DNA of 41,190 bases from an uncultured Parvularculaceae bacterium (GTDB lineage: Bacteria; Pseudomonadota; Alphaproteobacteria; Caulobacterales; Parvularculaceae), in the NCBI GenBank assembly GCA_913055785.1, contig CAJXLJ010000027.1, positions 1 through 41,190 of the forward strand, in the 5' to 3' direction. Below, piece by piece: positions 1-9,051 of the stretch. A program made the translations under genes and the position numbers. Position 1 is the stretch's first letter; each line of letters starts with the position of its first letter. The notes under the pieces are model-generated. The model was not told where the DNA came from and searched no databases. It saw only the letters and a program-made list of their open reading frames with translations.

Positions 1-657
1 TGCATTCAGTCGCCTGAAGAGGCCGACATGGCGATCGCCGCCGGCGCGCTGGCGGTCGGTCTTGTCGGCGCCATGCCGAACGGCCCTGGTCCAATCGATG
101 ACGAGCGTATTCGCGATGTCTGCGATCATGTTCGCGCGCGCTACGGTGACAAAATCTGGACGACATTGCTGACAAGCCGGACTTGCGGGGATGCAATGGC
201 GGACCATGTTGCGGAAACTGGCTGCAACGTCTTACAGATCGTCGATGCGCCGCAGGAGAATGCCTACGCCACGCTCAGGAAAGCGCATCCCGGCTTGCGG
301 CTAATTCAGGTTATTCATGTTGAAGATGACCGCGCTGTGGAGCAGGCCCAGAGGGCGGCTGCTCAGGTCGATGTCATTCTGCTTGATTCAGGCAAGCCCA
401 GCGCGCCGGAAAGAACGCTCGGGGGGACGGGCGCCACCCATGACTGGTCAATCAGTAAGCGGATTGTTAATGCGGTGTCGACGCCTGTCTTTCTGGCGGG
501 CGGGCTAAATCCTGATAATGTGACCGGCGCGATTGAATCGGTTCGCCCCTTCGGGGTCGATATCTGTTCGGGAATTCGCGATCGGGAGAGGGGCTATGCG
601 CTCAGTGCCGGCAAGTTGCAGGCGTTTGCGGCCCGCCTTGGGGCTGTCCGGCCTTGA
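1..657 (+). CDS. TrpF-like phosphoribosylanthranilate isomerase paralogue, 5' end outside window
   Basis: The open frame runs in from the left edge, so the start is missing; the ATG at 28 is internal because codons 1-9 already read as family sequence (C-I-Q-S-P-E-E-A-D). The C-terminal half has the TrpF barrel signature: an LLDS strand with the aspartate at the general-acid position, GGTG followed by H-D-W, an AGGL phosphate loop, and GVDICSG near the end. The proline/glycine-rich AMPNGPGP segment and the cysteine just before the first visible isoleucine match a TrpF-like side family whose N-terminus reads KICC rather than KICG (from memory of the family). The canonical trpF is at 24133-24804, so this copy is probably not the tryptophan-pathway enzyme; its substrate is unknown. 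rbfA follows after 30 bases. Confidence 0.8.
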   Translation, partial: CIQSPEEADMAIAAGALAVGLVGAMPNGPGPIDDERIRDVCDHVRARYGDKIWTTLLTSRTCGDAMADHVAETGCNVLQIVDAPQENAYATLRKAHPGLRLIQVIHVEDDRAVEQAQRAAAQVDVILLDSGKPSAPERTLGGTGATHDWSISKRIVNAVSTPVFLAGGLNPDNVTGAIESVRPFGVDICSGIRDRERGYALSAGKLQAFAARLGAVRP

Positions 658-687
658 TGCGCGCCGTCAAAAGCCTATTTTGACCTG

Positions 688-1083
688 ATGCCCAAACGCT
701 TTTCAAAATCCAAAGGTCCGACCCAGCGCCAGCTCCGCGCCGGCGAGCTGATCCGCCATTCGCTTGTCGAGATCATGCAGCGCGAAAATTTACGCGATCC
801 GGCGCTCGATGGCGTTTCGGTGACCGTGAGCGAGGTCAGGGTCTCACCGGATCTGAAACAGGCGAGCGTCTTCGCCGCGCCTCTCGGCGGCGAGCATCAA
901 CGCGAGGTTATTGATGCGCTCAACCGCGTGTCGCCTTATTTGCGCGGCCTCCTCGGCAAGAAGATCGATATGAAATTCACGCCCGCCCTCACCTTCAAAA
1001 GTGACGAAACCTTCGCTGAAGCCAGAAAGATTGATGAATTGCTGGCTAGGCCGGAGGTGGCGCGTGATCTGGCGAAGGATTGA
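688..1083 (+). CDS. rbfA: 30S ribosome-binding factor RbfA
   Basis: RbfA binds the maturing 30S subunit, helps 16S rRNA 5'-end processing and is needed for growth in the cold. The 131-residue product has the usual length and the single KH-like fold. The signature stretch D-P-A-L-D-G followed by V-T-V-S-E-V-R-V-S-P-D-L sits at about residues 37-56, then an amphipathic helix and L-R-G-L-L. The N-terminus is basic (PKRFSKSKGPTQRQ), as in alphaproteobacterial RbfA. truB follows after 125 bases in the same direction; rbfA-truB-rpsO-pnp is a widespread order. No clear Shine-Dalgarno is visible before the ATG, but homology starts immediately after it. Confidence 0.95.
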   Translation: MPKRFSKSKGPTQRQLRAGELIRHSLVEIMQRENLRDPALDGVSVTVSEVRVSPDLKQASVFAAPLGGEHQREVIDALNRVSPYLRGLLGKKIDMKFTPALTFKSDETFAEARKIDELLARPEVARDLAKD

Positions 1084-1208
1084 GCGGTAGCAACGCCTTT
1101 CGCAACAACTTGACCAAATGTCCCGGACTTGTTTGAAAGGCCCCTCGCGCGTCACCGTTCGAGCCGGCGCCGCCGCGGTGTTGTAAAAACGAAATCAAGA
1201 GGCGCCCG

Positions 1209-2141
1209 ATGGGCAGACGACGCAAGAAAGGGCGGCCGGTATCCGGCTGGCTGATCCTCGACAAGCCCCATGACATGGGCTCGACCGAAGCGGTCTCGAA
1301 ATGCCGCTGGCTGTTCCAGGCGCAAAAGGCGGGGCATGGCGGCACGCTGGACCCGCTGGCGACAGGCGTTCTGCCCATTGCGTTCGGCGAGGCGACCAAG
1401 ACCGTGCCCTACATCATGGATGCGCAAAAGCGCTATCGCTTCACGGCGAAATGGGGCTCCTCGACAAAGACCGACGACGCCGAAGGCGAGGTGATCGCAA
1501 CTTCCGACATGCGTCCGGCTGTGGCGGACATCGAAACCGTGCTTGAGCGGTTCACCGGTGAGATCGAGCAGATCCCGCCGCAGTTTTCGGCCATCAAGGT
1601 CGGCGGCGAGCGCGCTTACGACATCGCCCGCGACGGCGAAGAGGTGAAACTCGATCCGCGCAGGATCGTTGTCCATGAGCTTGTCATCGTCGATACGCCG
1701 TCTGCGGATGAAACGGTTTTCGAAGCGGCTACCGGCAAGGGCGCCTATGTGCGCGCGCTGGTGCGCGACATGGCGAAGGCGCTCGGCACGGAAGGGCATG
1801 TCTCGTCCCTGCGGCGGCTGGCCGTTGGGCCGTTCCGCGCCGAAGACGGCGTCACGATCGATCAGCTTGAGGGGTTGAGCCTGCTTGAAGACCGCGATGC
1901 GGCGCTGACCCCGATCGCTGAGGCGCTCGTTCACCTGCCGCAGGCGTCAATCGACGGCCCGCAGGCGGAAAAGCTGCGCCGCGGGCAGGCGGCGGTGGTC
2001 GCGCCGCCGGTCGCCAAGGGGGTGCGCGGCGAGCGGGCGGGCGTCATCGAAGACGTCCTCGCTGTCTGCCATGACGAACCGGTGGCCATCTGCGAGCTCG
2101 ACGGGCTGAAGCTCAAACCCGGCCGGGTGTTCAATCTCTGA
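1209..2141 (+). CDS. truB: tRNA pseudouridine(55) synthase TruB
   Basis: TruB converts U55 of the T-loop of most elongator tRNAs to pseudouridine. Near the N-terminus is G-W-L-I-L-D-K-P, then the catalytic motif G-H-G-G-T-L-D-P-L-A-T-G-V-L at residues 42-54 with the nucleophile Asp48. The ribose-binding tyrosine segment follows (K-R-Y-R-F-T), and the C-terminal PUA-like part ends the 310-residue protein, a normal length. AAGAGG lies just upstream of the ATG. The gene is between rbfA and a small CxxC protein gene in the rpsO/pnp neighbourhood. Confidence 0.96.
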   Translation: MGRRRKKGRPVSGWLILDKPHDMGSTEAVSKCRWLFQAQKAGHGGTLDPLATGVLPIAFGEATKTVPYIMDAQKRYRFTAKWGSSTKTDDAEGEVIATSDMRPAVADIETVLERFTGEIEQIPPQFSAIKVGGERAYDIARDGEEVKLDPRRIVVHELVIVDTPSADETVFEAATGKGAYVRALVRDMAKALGTEGHVSSLRRLAVGPFRAEDGVTIDQLEGLSLLEDRDAALTPIAEALVHLPQASIDGPQAEKLRRGQAAVVAPPVAKGVRGERAGVIEDVLAVCHDEPVAICELDGLKLKPGRVFNL

Positions 2142-2200
2142 GGCCGGCCTCTTATTCGCGCCGCATTTTGCTCCTATATGAAACGCCAAGGAGCGGACCG

Positions 2201-2389
2201 ATGGCGCATCACAAGAGAAAAGGGCCGAAATCGACGCGGGCGGGTTGCCTATTGTGCAAGCCGCACAAGCGTCAGGGCGCGCCCAGAAAAGACCGTCAGA
2301 AGTTCAGCGAGACCCGCGCCCTCAAGGCGGCGGAAACAGCCGTTGAGGAAGCGCGGAAAAGCCGGCCGGAGCAAGCCTCGCCGGCCTGA
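2201..2389 (+). CDS. Small basic CxxC protein, function unknown
   Basis: A 62-residue protein. The start is the ATG at 2201, because AAGGAG stands 8 bases upstream and the earlier ATG at 2168 has no ribosome site. The N-terminal third is basic (HHKRKGPKS) and carries G-C-L-L-C-K-P-H-K, a pair of cysteines two residues apart followed by a histidine, which could hold a metal or sit on RNA. The C-terminal half is a charged helix rich in Ala, Glu and Lys. Similar short proteins occur in many bacteria as conserved hypotheticals. Its place between truB and rpsO suggests a translation link, which is inference only. Not recognised as a named family. Confidence 0.7.
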   Translation: MAHHKRKGPKSTRAGCLLCKPHKRQGAPRKDRQKFSETRALKAAETAVEEARKSRPEQASPA

Positions 2390-2439
2390 GCGGCCCGCCT
2401 TGCTTTCTTCCGCCATTTCCCCCATAAGGCCCGCCAATT

Positions 2440-2506
2440 CCCCGACCCCGCTGGACGGCGTCCCGGCGGGGCCGGCATATCAGGAGACGCCGCGGAGCAA
2501 GCATAA
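2440..2506 (+). promoter_or_regulatory. rpsO leader with strong hairpin (candidate S15 autoregulatory site)
   Basis: A 9-bp stem (2446-2454 with 2463-2471, one G-U pair) and an 8-base loop lies 35 bases ahead of the rpsO ATG. No T-run follows, so it is not an intrinsic terminator. S15 represses its own translation through leader RNA structures that differ between phyla, alphaproteobacteria included. This hairpin is the obvious candidate; a single stem is not proof. The probable ribosome site is GGAG at about 2494-2497. Confidence 0.4.
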
Positions 2507-2776
2507 ATGTCCATTACGGCAGGCCGTAAGGCCGAACTCATCAAAAAATTCGCCCAAAAACAAGACGATACCGGTTCTCCGGAAGTGCAGGTCGCGATCC
2601 TCACCGAGCGCATCGCCAACCTCACCGAGCACTTCAAGGAGCACAAGAAAGACAATCACTCGCGCCGGGGCCTGCTTAAAATGGTCTCACAGCGCCGCCG
2701 TCTCCTTGATTATGTGAAGCGCAACAATGAAGGGCGCTACCAGAAGCTGATCGAAGAACTCGGCATCCGTCGCTAG
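2507..2776 (+). CDS. rpsO: 30S ribosomal protein S15
   Basis: S15 is a primary 16S rRNA-binding protein of the 30S platform. The product has 89 residues, the standard length, with the family signature running from D-T-G-S-P-E-V-Q through [11 protein letters not shown] to H-S-R-R-G-L-L and the [10 protein letters not shown] helix. It is followed after only 15 bases by an SDR dehydrogenase gene instead of pnp directly, so the classical rpsO-pnp pair is split here. Confidence 0.98.
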   Translation: MSITAGRKAELIKKFAQKQDDTGSPEVQVAILTERIANLTEHFKEHKKDNHSRRGLLKMVSQRRRLLDYVKRNNEGRYQKLIEELGIRR

Positions 2777-2791
2777 GCGAGAAAGCGAAAT

Positions 2792-3553
2792 ATGAAGCTA
2801 TCGGGTACTTCCGCAATTATCACCGGCGGCGCATCAGGTCTGGGCGCCGCCACTGCCGAGGCCCTCTCAAATGAGGGCGTCAAAGTCGCCCTCTGGGACC
2901 TCAACGCTGAAAAAGGCGAAGCGCTGGCGAAAGAGCTCGGCGGCGTCTTCTGCGAAACCAATGTCGCCGATGAGGCGAGCGTTACGGCGTCGCTTGAAAA
3001 AGCCGTCGCCGCCCATGGGGCGCCTTCTATCCTGATCAACTGCGCCGGCATCGCGACTGGCGAGAAGACAGTCGGGAAAAACGGCCCGCACCGGCTCGAC
3101 GCATTCCGGCGAGTCATCGACATCAACCTCATCGGCACGTTCAACTGCATCCGGCTGGTCTCAGCCGAGATGGAAAAGAATGAACCGAAGGCCGACGGCG
3201 AACGCGGCGTGATCGTCAACACCGCTTCTGTCGCGGCGTTCGACGGCCAGATCGGTCAGGCGGCCTATTCCGCTTCCAAAGCCGGCGTCGCCGGCATGAC
3301 CCTGCCGATTGCGCGCGATCTCATGAGCATCGGCGTGCGCATCAACACGATTGCGCCGGGCATTTTCTGGACGCCGATGATGGCGGGCATGGATCAGAAG
3401 ATCCAGGACGCGCTCGCCGCCATGGTGCCGTTCCCGAAACGCCTCGGCGACCCGAAAGAATATGCGTCATTGGCGCTTGAGATTTGCCGCAACAGTTACA
3501 TGAACGGCGAAACCATCAGGCTCGACGGCGCGATCAGAATGCAGCCGAGATAA
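2792..3553 (+). CDS. SDR family NAD-dependent dehydrogenase (HSD17B10 / 3-hydroxyacyl-CoA type II-like)
   Basis: A classical short-chain dehydrogenase of 253 residues. T-G-G-A-S-G-L-G (11-18) binds the dinucleotide, and the acidic residue after beta-2 (Asp36) points to NAD rather than NADP. N-C-A-G is at 83-86, the catalytic serine at about 146, and Tyr159/Lys163 form YSASK. The insert around [10 protein letters not shown] and the end I-R-L-D-G-A-I-R-M resemble the type II 3-hydroxyacyl-CoA dehydrogenases that act on 2-methyl-3-hydroxybutyryl-CoA or short hydroxyacyl-CoAs. The substrate is inferred from resemblance. It lies 15 bases after rpsO and ends in its own terminator before pnp, so it probably rides on the rpsO transcript. 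Confidence 0.88.
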   Translation: MKLSGTSAIITGGASGLGAATAEALSNEGVKVALWDLNAEKGEALAKELGGVFCETNVADEASVTASLEKAVAAHGAPSILINCAGIATGEKTVGKNGPHRLDAFRRVIDINLIGTFNCIRLVSAEMEKNEPKADGERGVIVNTASVAAFDGQIGQAAYSASKAGVAGMTLPIARDLMSIGVRINTIAPGIFWTPMMAGMDQKIQDALAAMVPFPKRLGDPKEYASLALEICRNSYMNGETIRLDGAIRMQPR

Positions 3554-3558
3554 GGATC

Positions 3559-3590
3559 AGCGCCGCCGGAAAAGAGGCGGCGCTTTTGTT
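3559..3590 (+). terminator. Intrinsic terminator after the SDR gene
   Basis: A perfect 9-bp GC-rich stem (3559-3567 with 3576-3584), an 8-base loop, and then a T-rich tail (TTTTGTTTT). It separates the rpsO-SDR unit from pnp, so pnp either has its own promoter or depends on read-through. Confidence 0.85.
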
Positions 3591-3653
3591 TTCGGCTTCA
3601 TGCCACCGGCGCCGGCGGATCCGCTGTCGGCGCATTACGAAAGAGAAGAAGAA

Positions 3654-5780
3654 ATGTTCAATATCACCAAAAAATCGATTGAATGGGGCGGTCGCACGCT
3701 GACCCTTGAAACCGGGCGCGTTGCGCGCCAGGCCGACGGCGCCGTGCTCGCCACCTATGGCGAAACAACCGTGCTCGCCGCCGTCACCGCGGCAAAGGAA
3801 CCGAACCCTGCGCTCGATTTCTTTCCGCTGACTGTTCACTATATCGAGAAATTCTACGCGGCCGGCCGCATCCCCGGCGGTTTCTTCAAGCGCGAAGGCC
3901 GCCCGACGGAAAAGGAAACGCTGACCTCGCGCCTGATCGACCGTCCGATCCGTCCGCTGTTCGTCAAAGGCTTCAAGAACGAAGTCAACGTCATCTGCCA
4001 GGTGCTGTCCCACGATCTCGAAAACGATCCGGATATGGTCGCGATGATCGCGGCCTCTGCGGCGCTGACGATTTCCGGCGTTCCCTTCATGGGCCCCATC
4101 GGCGCGGCGCGCGTCGGCTACATCAACGGTGAGTATGTTCTCAATCCGCAGAACGACGAAATGCCGGAAACCCAGCTCGACCTCGTCATGGCCGGTACGG
4201 CCGACGCGGTGATGATGGTGGAATCGGAAGCGAAAGAACTTTCCGAAGAGATCATGCTTGGCGCCGTCAATTTCGGCCACAAGGCGGCGAAAGAGGCGAT
4301 CGACTTCATTATCGGCTTTGCGGAAGAATCCGCGAAAGAGCCTTGGGACTTCACGTCGCCGGACAATTCTGAACTGGAAGACAAGGTCCGCGGCGTTGTC
4401 GGCGAAGACGTCAAGGCCGCCTACAAGATTGTCGTGAAGCAGGACCGTCAGAACGCTTTGGCGGAAGCAAAAGCCAAGGCGGTGGAAGCGCTCTGCGACG
4501 AAGAAGACGAAAACGCGCCGTCAAAATCTGCGGTTGCGGGCGCCTTCAAGTCGATCGAGGCGGACATTGTTCGCGGCGGTATTCTCGACACGGGCGAGCG
4601 CATTGACGGCCGCGACACGAAAACGGTTCGTCCGATCGTTGCGGAAGCCGGCGTCCTGCCGCGCACGCACGGCTCGGCGCTTTTCACCCGCGGTGAAACG
4701 CAGGCGCTGGTCGTTGCAACGCTCGGCACCGGCGAGGACGAGCAGTTCATCGACGCCATCGAAGGGACGTACAAGGAAAGCTTCCTCCTGCATTACAACT
4801 TCCCGCCCTATTCGGTCGGCGAAGTGGGCCGCATGGGCGGCGCCGGGCGCCGCGAAATCGGCCACGGCAAGCTCGCTTGGCGCGCCATGAAGGCGGTCAT
4901 CCCGACACAGGAAGAATTTCCCTATGTCATCCGTCTCGTCTCCGAGATTACCGAGTCCAACGGTTCGTCCTCCATGGCGACGGTTTGCGGTTCTTCGCTG
5001 GCGCTGATGGATGGCGGCGTGCCGATCAAACGCCCGGTGGCGGGCATCGCCATGGGCCTCATCCTTGAAGGCGAGCGTTACGCAGTGCTCTCCGACATTC
5101 TCGGCGATGAGGATCATCTCGGCGACATGGACTTCAAGGTCGCGGGGACGGACGAAGGCGTCACGTCGCTGCAAATGGACATCAAGATCGCCGGCATCAC
5201 CGAGGAGATCATGAAGGTCGCTCTGGCGCAGGCGAAAGACGGCCGCATGCATATTCTCGGCGAGATGGGCAAGGCGCTCGATCACGCCCGCGACGATCTC
5301 GGCGATTACGCGCCGCGCATCGAAACCATGCAGATCGCCAAGGACAAGATCCGCGATGTTATCGGTTCGGGCGGCAAGATCATCCGCCAGATCGTCGAGG
5401 AGACGGGCGCCAAGGTCGATATCAATGATGACGGCCTCATCAAGATCGCTTCGAGCGACAAGGCGAAGATCGAAGCGGCCTATAAATGGATTCACTCCAT
5501 TGTGGCCGAGCCGGAAGTCGGTGAAATCTACAAAGGCAAGGTCGTCAAAACCATGGACTTCGGCGCTTTTGTGAACTTCTTCGGCGCCCGCGACGGGCTT
5601 GTGCATATTTCGCAGCTCGCCCATGGCCGGCCGGAGAAAACCACCGACGTCGTCAAGGAAGGCGATGAAGTTTACGTCAAGCTTCTCGGCTTCGACGATC
5701 GCGGCAAGGTGCGCCTTTCCATGAAGATCGTCGATCAGGAGACCGGCGAGGAAATCAAGAAGGACAAAGAGGAAGAATAA
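3654..5780 (+). CDS. pnp: Polyribonucleotide nucleotidyltransferase (PNPase)
   Basis: A phosphorolytic 3'-to-5' exoribonuclease and degradosome partner. The ATG at 3654 is chosen because AGAAGAAG precedes it and the family N-terminus (MFNITKKS) starts there; an upstream in-frame ATG at 3600 lies next to the terminator and adds no homology. The 708 residues hold two RNase PH-like domains ([12 protein letters not shown] in the first; G-R-R-E-I-G-H-G and the acidic [13 protein letters not shown] motif in the second), a KH domain with the GSGG loop near residue 572, and an S1 domain (about 625-695). All expected catalytic motifs are visible. Confidence 0.97.
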   Translation: MFNITKKSIEWGGRTLTLETGRVARQADGAVLATYGETTVLAAVTAAKEPNPALDFFPLTVHYIEKFYAAGRIPGGFFKREGRPTEKETLTSRLIDRPIRPLFVKGFKNEVNVICQVLSHDLENDPDMVAMIAASAALTISGVPFMGPIGAARVGYINGEYVLNPQNDEMPETQLDLVMAGTADAVMMVESEAKELSEEIMLGAVNFGHKAAKEAIDFIIGFAEESAKEPWDFTSPDNSELEDKVRGVVGEDVKAAYKIVVKQDRQNALAEAKAKAVEALCDEEDENAPSKSAVAGAFKSIEADIVRGGILDTGERIDGRDTKTVRPIVAEAGVLPRTHGSALFTRGETQALVVATLGTGEDEQFIDAIEGTYKESFLLHYNFPPYSVGEVGRMGGAGRREIGHGKLAWRAMKAVIPTQEEFPYVIRLVSEITESNGSSSMATVCGSSLALMDGGVPIKRPVAGIAMGLILEGERYAVLSDILGDEDHLGDMDFKVAGTDEGVTSLQMDIKIAGITEEIMKVALAQAKDGRMHILGEMGKALDHARDDLGDYAPRIETMQIAKDKIRDVIGSGGKIIRQIVEETGAKVDINDDGLIKIASSDKAKIEAAYKWIHSIVAEPEVGEIYKGKVVKTMDFGAFVNFFGARDGLVHISQLAHGRPEKTTDVVKEGDEVYVKLLGFDDRGKVRLSMKIVDQETGEEIKKDKEEE

Positions 5781-5813
5781 GTTTCCGGCTATTTTCCTTT
5801 AATGTGTTTCGAG

Positions 5814-5840
5814 ACGGGCCCTTCGGGGCCCGTTTCTGAT
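5814..5840 (+). terminator. Intrinsic terminator with UUCG tetraloop after pnp
   Basis: A perfect 8-bp stem, ACGGGCCC (5814-5821) with GGGCCCGT (5826-5833), closed by the very stable TTCG tetraloop and followed by a short T-rich run. It lies 34 bases after the pnp stop. Confidence 0.9.
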
Positions 5841-5964
5841 TCTGCGCCAGCTGGGGGTTCGTCACGGATCAGAGGCGGCTCGTCGCAGAACGGTGCAGGC
5901 GCTATCCTTCCTGTGGTCATATAGGCCGGGCGGACTTCGCGTTACAGATTCATAAAGGGACGGC

Positions 5965-6765
5965 ATGCGTATCTTTTCATCCATTCTCGCCGCGGTTTTT
6001 GTTGCAGGGGTTGCAATCTCGGCTCACGCGGCCGAGCAAGCAAGCGCGCAGGACGAGTTCGAGTTTTCAGGCCTCAACGCGAGCGACTACACTCTCGGCG
6101 AGCGGCAATATCTCGTTTATTTCAAGGACAAGGGTTCTGACGCCGCCAAGTGGCTGTCGTTATGGACCCGGTCAACGGCGATTGTTGAGCGAGCCGGTGA
6201 GAAACTTGTTGAAATCAGGCAGATCTGGCGGTCGGACGATCCGCGTTTCCAGCGCGAGCTTTATTCCTTGAACCGAATTGAGGATTTCGCCCCTGTGCTG
6301 CACATAACGAAACGCGGCGAAGAGGGCGTTATCGAGGCCTATCAGTTTTCCGATTCAGAGATAACAGGCGCGCCCGGGGTGGAGGGAAACACTAAGACGG
6401 ATTTCAGTGTTGCGAAAGCGCCGAACACGCTGAACTGGGAGCTGGACATGGAGACTTTTGCGCTGCTGCCGCTAAAAAAAGACGCCGTCTTCAATCTCAA
6501 CTTTTATCATCCGGGCTCCAAGACCGCGCCGCAGGCCTATGAATACAAAATTATCGGCGAAGACGTTTTGACGGACTACGCAGGCCGCAAGGTCAAAACC
6601 TGGATGCTAAAAATAGAGTACGGCGAAACCGATAACGCTATCTTCTGGCTTGATCAGAAAACCGGCGAGATGCTGAAAATGGAAGAAGTTTTTGGCGATA
6701 TGCGACGTTATAAAGTACGGCTCGGCGTGGTTGGCGACGAGCCGGAGATGACGACCCTTCAATAG
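5965..6765 (+). CDS. Exported DUF3108-like protein of unknown function
   Basis: A 266-residue protein with a clean Sec signal peptide (MRIFSSILAAVFVAGVAISAHA, cleavage after A-H-A at about residue 22). AAAGGGA stands before the ATG. The mature part is beta-rich, with the pattern Y-x-V-Y-F, W-x-L-D-M-E-T and a late G-R-K-V-K-T-W-M-L-K-I-E-Y segment followed by F-W-L-D-Q-K-T-G-E-M-L. That end pattern is typical of DUF3108 and related periplasmic beta-sandwich proteins with lipid-carrier-like folds. No catalytic motif is visible. It appears monocistronic, flanked by the pnp terminator and a 280-base gap. Confidence 0.75.
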   Translation: MRIFSSILAAVFVAGVAISAHAAEQASAQDEFEFSGLNASDYTLGERQYLVYFKDKGSDAAKWLSLWTRSTAIVERAGEKLVEIRQIWRSDDPRFQRELYSLNRIEDFAPVLHITKRGEEGVIEAYQFSDSEITGAPGVEGNTKTDFSVAKAPNTLNWELDMETFALLPLKKDAVFNLNFYHPGSKTAPQAYEYKIIGEDVLTDYAGRKVKTWMLKIEYGETDNAIFWLDQKTGEMLKMEEVFGDMRRYKVRLGVVGDEPEMTTLQ

Positions 6766-7045
6766 GCGCCGTTTCCGCGCATTCCATGACGAAATTTTAA
6801 CAGCGCGTTCTTCAGCGCCGCAGGCCTTTCAGGCGTCAGTAAAGGCGCGGGCGGGGAAAACCCGCTTGCGAAGGGGCGCAATCGCCGCCTCAATTAGTTG
6901 AATATCAACCGTAATTCATGTGCGACTCTTGTGTTGTTGCATATCGGCCCCGGCGTGCGGGAATTCGCCCGCCGGGGCTTGGGCGGGGCTCCGCATACGG
7001 GCTAAATTGGACATGGAATCACCGTTCTTTGAAGGGGAAACGTTG
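6766..7045. other. Intergenic region with a strong inverted repeat ahead of the DUF885 gene
   Basis: This 280-base stretch holds no convincing gene. A 9-bp perfect inverted repeat (6947-6955 with 6970-6978) with an inner 3-bp extension lies about 70 bases before the DUF885 start. No T-run follows it, so it may be a leader structure or a protein site. An in-frame upward extension of the DUF885 frame to 6920 runs through this hairpin and looks non-coding. Confidence 0.4.
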
Positions 7046-8944
7046 ATGAGCGCTTTCAATACATCTCTGTTCGCCGGTTTCGCTGCGGCGGCGCTTCTGG
7101 CGGTTGCCGGTTGCGGCGACAAGAAAGCCGCAGAAAAGCCTTCGGTTTCCGCGGCGGAAGAGCCCGAGGCGGTTGCGGCGGAGAGCCCGTCAGACGCCTT
7201 GAATGCGATGGCCGGGCGGCACGCCGCCGAATACCTTCAGGTCGCGCCGGAAGCGGCGACTGTGCTCGGCGTCAGCGAATCCATCGCCGGCGAAGACTAT
7301 AACGCCCGGCTCGGCGCCTACGGTTTCACCGGCAATGAACGACTGCGCCAGATGAACGACCGGTTCCTTCAGGAAATTCGCGGCATCGACCGCAGCGGTC
7401 TCGATGGCCAGGCGCTGATTACCTATGATGTTCTGCGCGACGCTTATGAAACCGGCGCGCGGCGCAACCAGTTTGATTTCGGCGGCTCTGTTTCCTGGGG
7501 CTCGACCGGGCCTTACCGGATCACCCAGCTTTCAGGACCGCATCTTTATCTGCCGCGTCTCCTGCAAACCCAGCAGCCGTTGCGATCGAAAGAAGATGCG
7601 GAACACTACCTTGCGCGGCTTTCCGATTTTGGCCGGGTGTTCGATGAAGTGATTGAAGGGATTGGCGGAGACGCCGCCCTTGGCGTCACGCCGCCCTATT
7701 TCGCCATTGAGGGCGCAGTCAACTCCATGAATGGGTTCACCGCCTCGCCGCCGGCCGAGAACCCGCTCGCCACGACCTTCGCGGAGCGTCTTTCAAAAGT
7801 TGACGGTCTTGGCGAGGAAGAGCGCAGCGCGCTTGTTGCCCGCGCCGCGGAGACGGTCGAGACCGTGGTGTATCCCGCCTATGCGCGCCTTTCGGCCGCC
7901 CTTGAAAACCTGAAAGATCAGGCGGGCCGCGACGCCGGCGTCTGGCGTCTCGGCGAGGAAGGTGAGGCGTTTTATGGGCTTGCGCTTAGCGCTTACGGCG
8001 CCGAGGGCATGACGGGCGAAGAGGTTCACGAACTCGGTCTTGCTGAAGTCGCGCGCATCACCGCCGAAATGGATGCGATCTTTAAAGCGCAAGGCATGGC
8101 CGGCGGGTCCGTCGCCGAACGGTTCGCGGCCATCGGCGCGCGCGAGGACATGCGTTATCCGAATACGGATGAAGGCCGCGCCGCGCTGCTCGGCGATCTC
8201 AACGTCCAGATCGGCGCGATTATGGAAAAGGCGTCGTCCTGGTTCGGCGCCATTCCCTCCCAGAGCGTCGAGGTGAGGCGCATTCCTGTCTATGAACAGG
8301 ATACGTCCTCCGGCGGTTATTATTCTAGCCCGGCGCTCGATGGGTCGCGCGGCGGCATCTACTGGATCAATCTCAAGAACACCGCCGACTGGCCGAAACA
8401 CACGACCAAGACCCTGACTTATCACGAAGCGGTTCCCGGCCATCATTTCCAGCGCTCATTGGAGCGCGCCGCCGGTCTGCCGCTTATTCGCAATATGCTC
8501 GGCTATTCAGAGTTCGCCGAAGGCTGGGCGCTTTACGCCGAACAGGTTGCAGCGGAAATGGGCATGTATGCGGACGATCCCCTGGGCGATCTTGGCCGCC
8601 TGCAGTCGGAGCTGTTCCGGGCGGCGCGGCTGGTTGTCGATTCCGGCCTCCACGCCAAGCGCTGGACCCGGGAACAGGCGATTGACTACATGCAGTCCGT
8701 CACCGGCGACACACGAGACTCCGTGACGCGCGAGATCGAACGTTACGCCGTCTGGCCGGGGCAGGCCTGCTCCTACAAACTCGGCATGATCAAGATCAAC
8801 GAACTGCGAAAGGCGGCGGAGGAAGAACTCGGCGATAAATTCGACTTAAGCGAATTTCACGATGAGGTGCTGTTGACCGGATCGATGCCCCTGCCCGTGC
8901 TGGACCGCAAGATCCGGCGGTGGATCGAGGAGAAGAAAGGATAG
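7046..8944 (+). CDS. DUF885 family lipoprotein (putative metallopeptidase)
   Basis: A large lipoprotein of 632 residues. The ATG at 7046 follows GAAGGGGAA and gives a lipoprotein signal with the box L-A-V-A-G-C (Cys23). Earlier in-frame starts would place 42 odd residues before the signal. The family motif Y-H-E-A-V-P-G-H-H-F-Q lies at about 458-468 and resembles a metal-binding HExxH-type helix; downstream E-G-W-A-L-Y-A-E is also conserved in DUF885 and may supply the third ligand. These proteins are treated as M32-like putative zinc peptidases on the cell surface or in the periplasm, but the substrate is unknown. A DUF5694 lipoprotein gene follows after 107 bases. Confidence 0.88.
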   Translation: MSAFNTSLFAGFAAAALLAVAGCGDKKAAEKPSVSAAEEPEAVAAESPSDALNAMAGRHAAEYLQVAPEAATVLGVSESIAGEDYNARLGAYGFTGNERLRQMNDRFLQEIRGIDRSGLDGQALITYDVLRDAYETGARRNQFDFGGSVSWGSTGPYRITQLSGPHLYLPRLLQTQQPLRSKEDAEHYLARLSDFGRVFDEVIEGIGGDAALGVTPPYFAIEGAVNSMNGFTASPPAENPLATTFAERLSKVDGLGEEERSALVARAAETVETVVYPAYARLSAALENLKDQAGRDAGVWRLGEEGEAFYGLALSAYGAEGMTGEEVHELGLAEVARITAEMDAIFKAQGMAGGSVAERFAAIGAREDMRYPNTDEGRAALLGDLNVQIGAIMEKASSWFGAIPSQSVEVRRIPVYEQDTSSGGYYSSPALDGSRGGIYWINLKNTADWPKHTTKTLTYHEAVPGHHFQRSLERAAGLPLIRNMLGYSEFAEGWALYAEQVAAEMGMYADDPLGDLGRLQSELFRAARLVVDSGLHAKRWTREQAIDYMQSVTGDTRDSVTREIERYAVWPGQACSYKLGMIKINELRKAAEEELGDKFDLSEFHDEVLLTGSMPLPVLDRKIRRWIEEKKG

Positions 8945-9051
8945 GCTGCTTCCCACGATCCGGATAACGCGCCGGGTGAACACTCTGCCGATCACTTGTT
9001 GCTTCACGGCTGATCCGCACGGCATCATCGTGCGAGCCATGGAGGGGTGAA

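Noticed and set aside
1152-1934. Minus-strand frame over truB
   Set aside because: TruB motifs are complete on +. The antisense frame is His/Arg-rich noise.
4521-5624. Long open frame (367 codons) on the minus strand inside pnp
   Set aside because: It is fully antisense to a gene with complete PNPase motifs, and its protein is a low-complexity Arg/Ala/Asp-rich composition typical of shadow frames in GC-rich DNA.
6947-6978. Inverted repeat as an intrinsic terminator
   Set aside because: No T-run follows the stem on either strand. Kept as an unexplained hairpin only.
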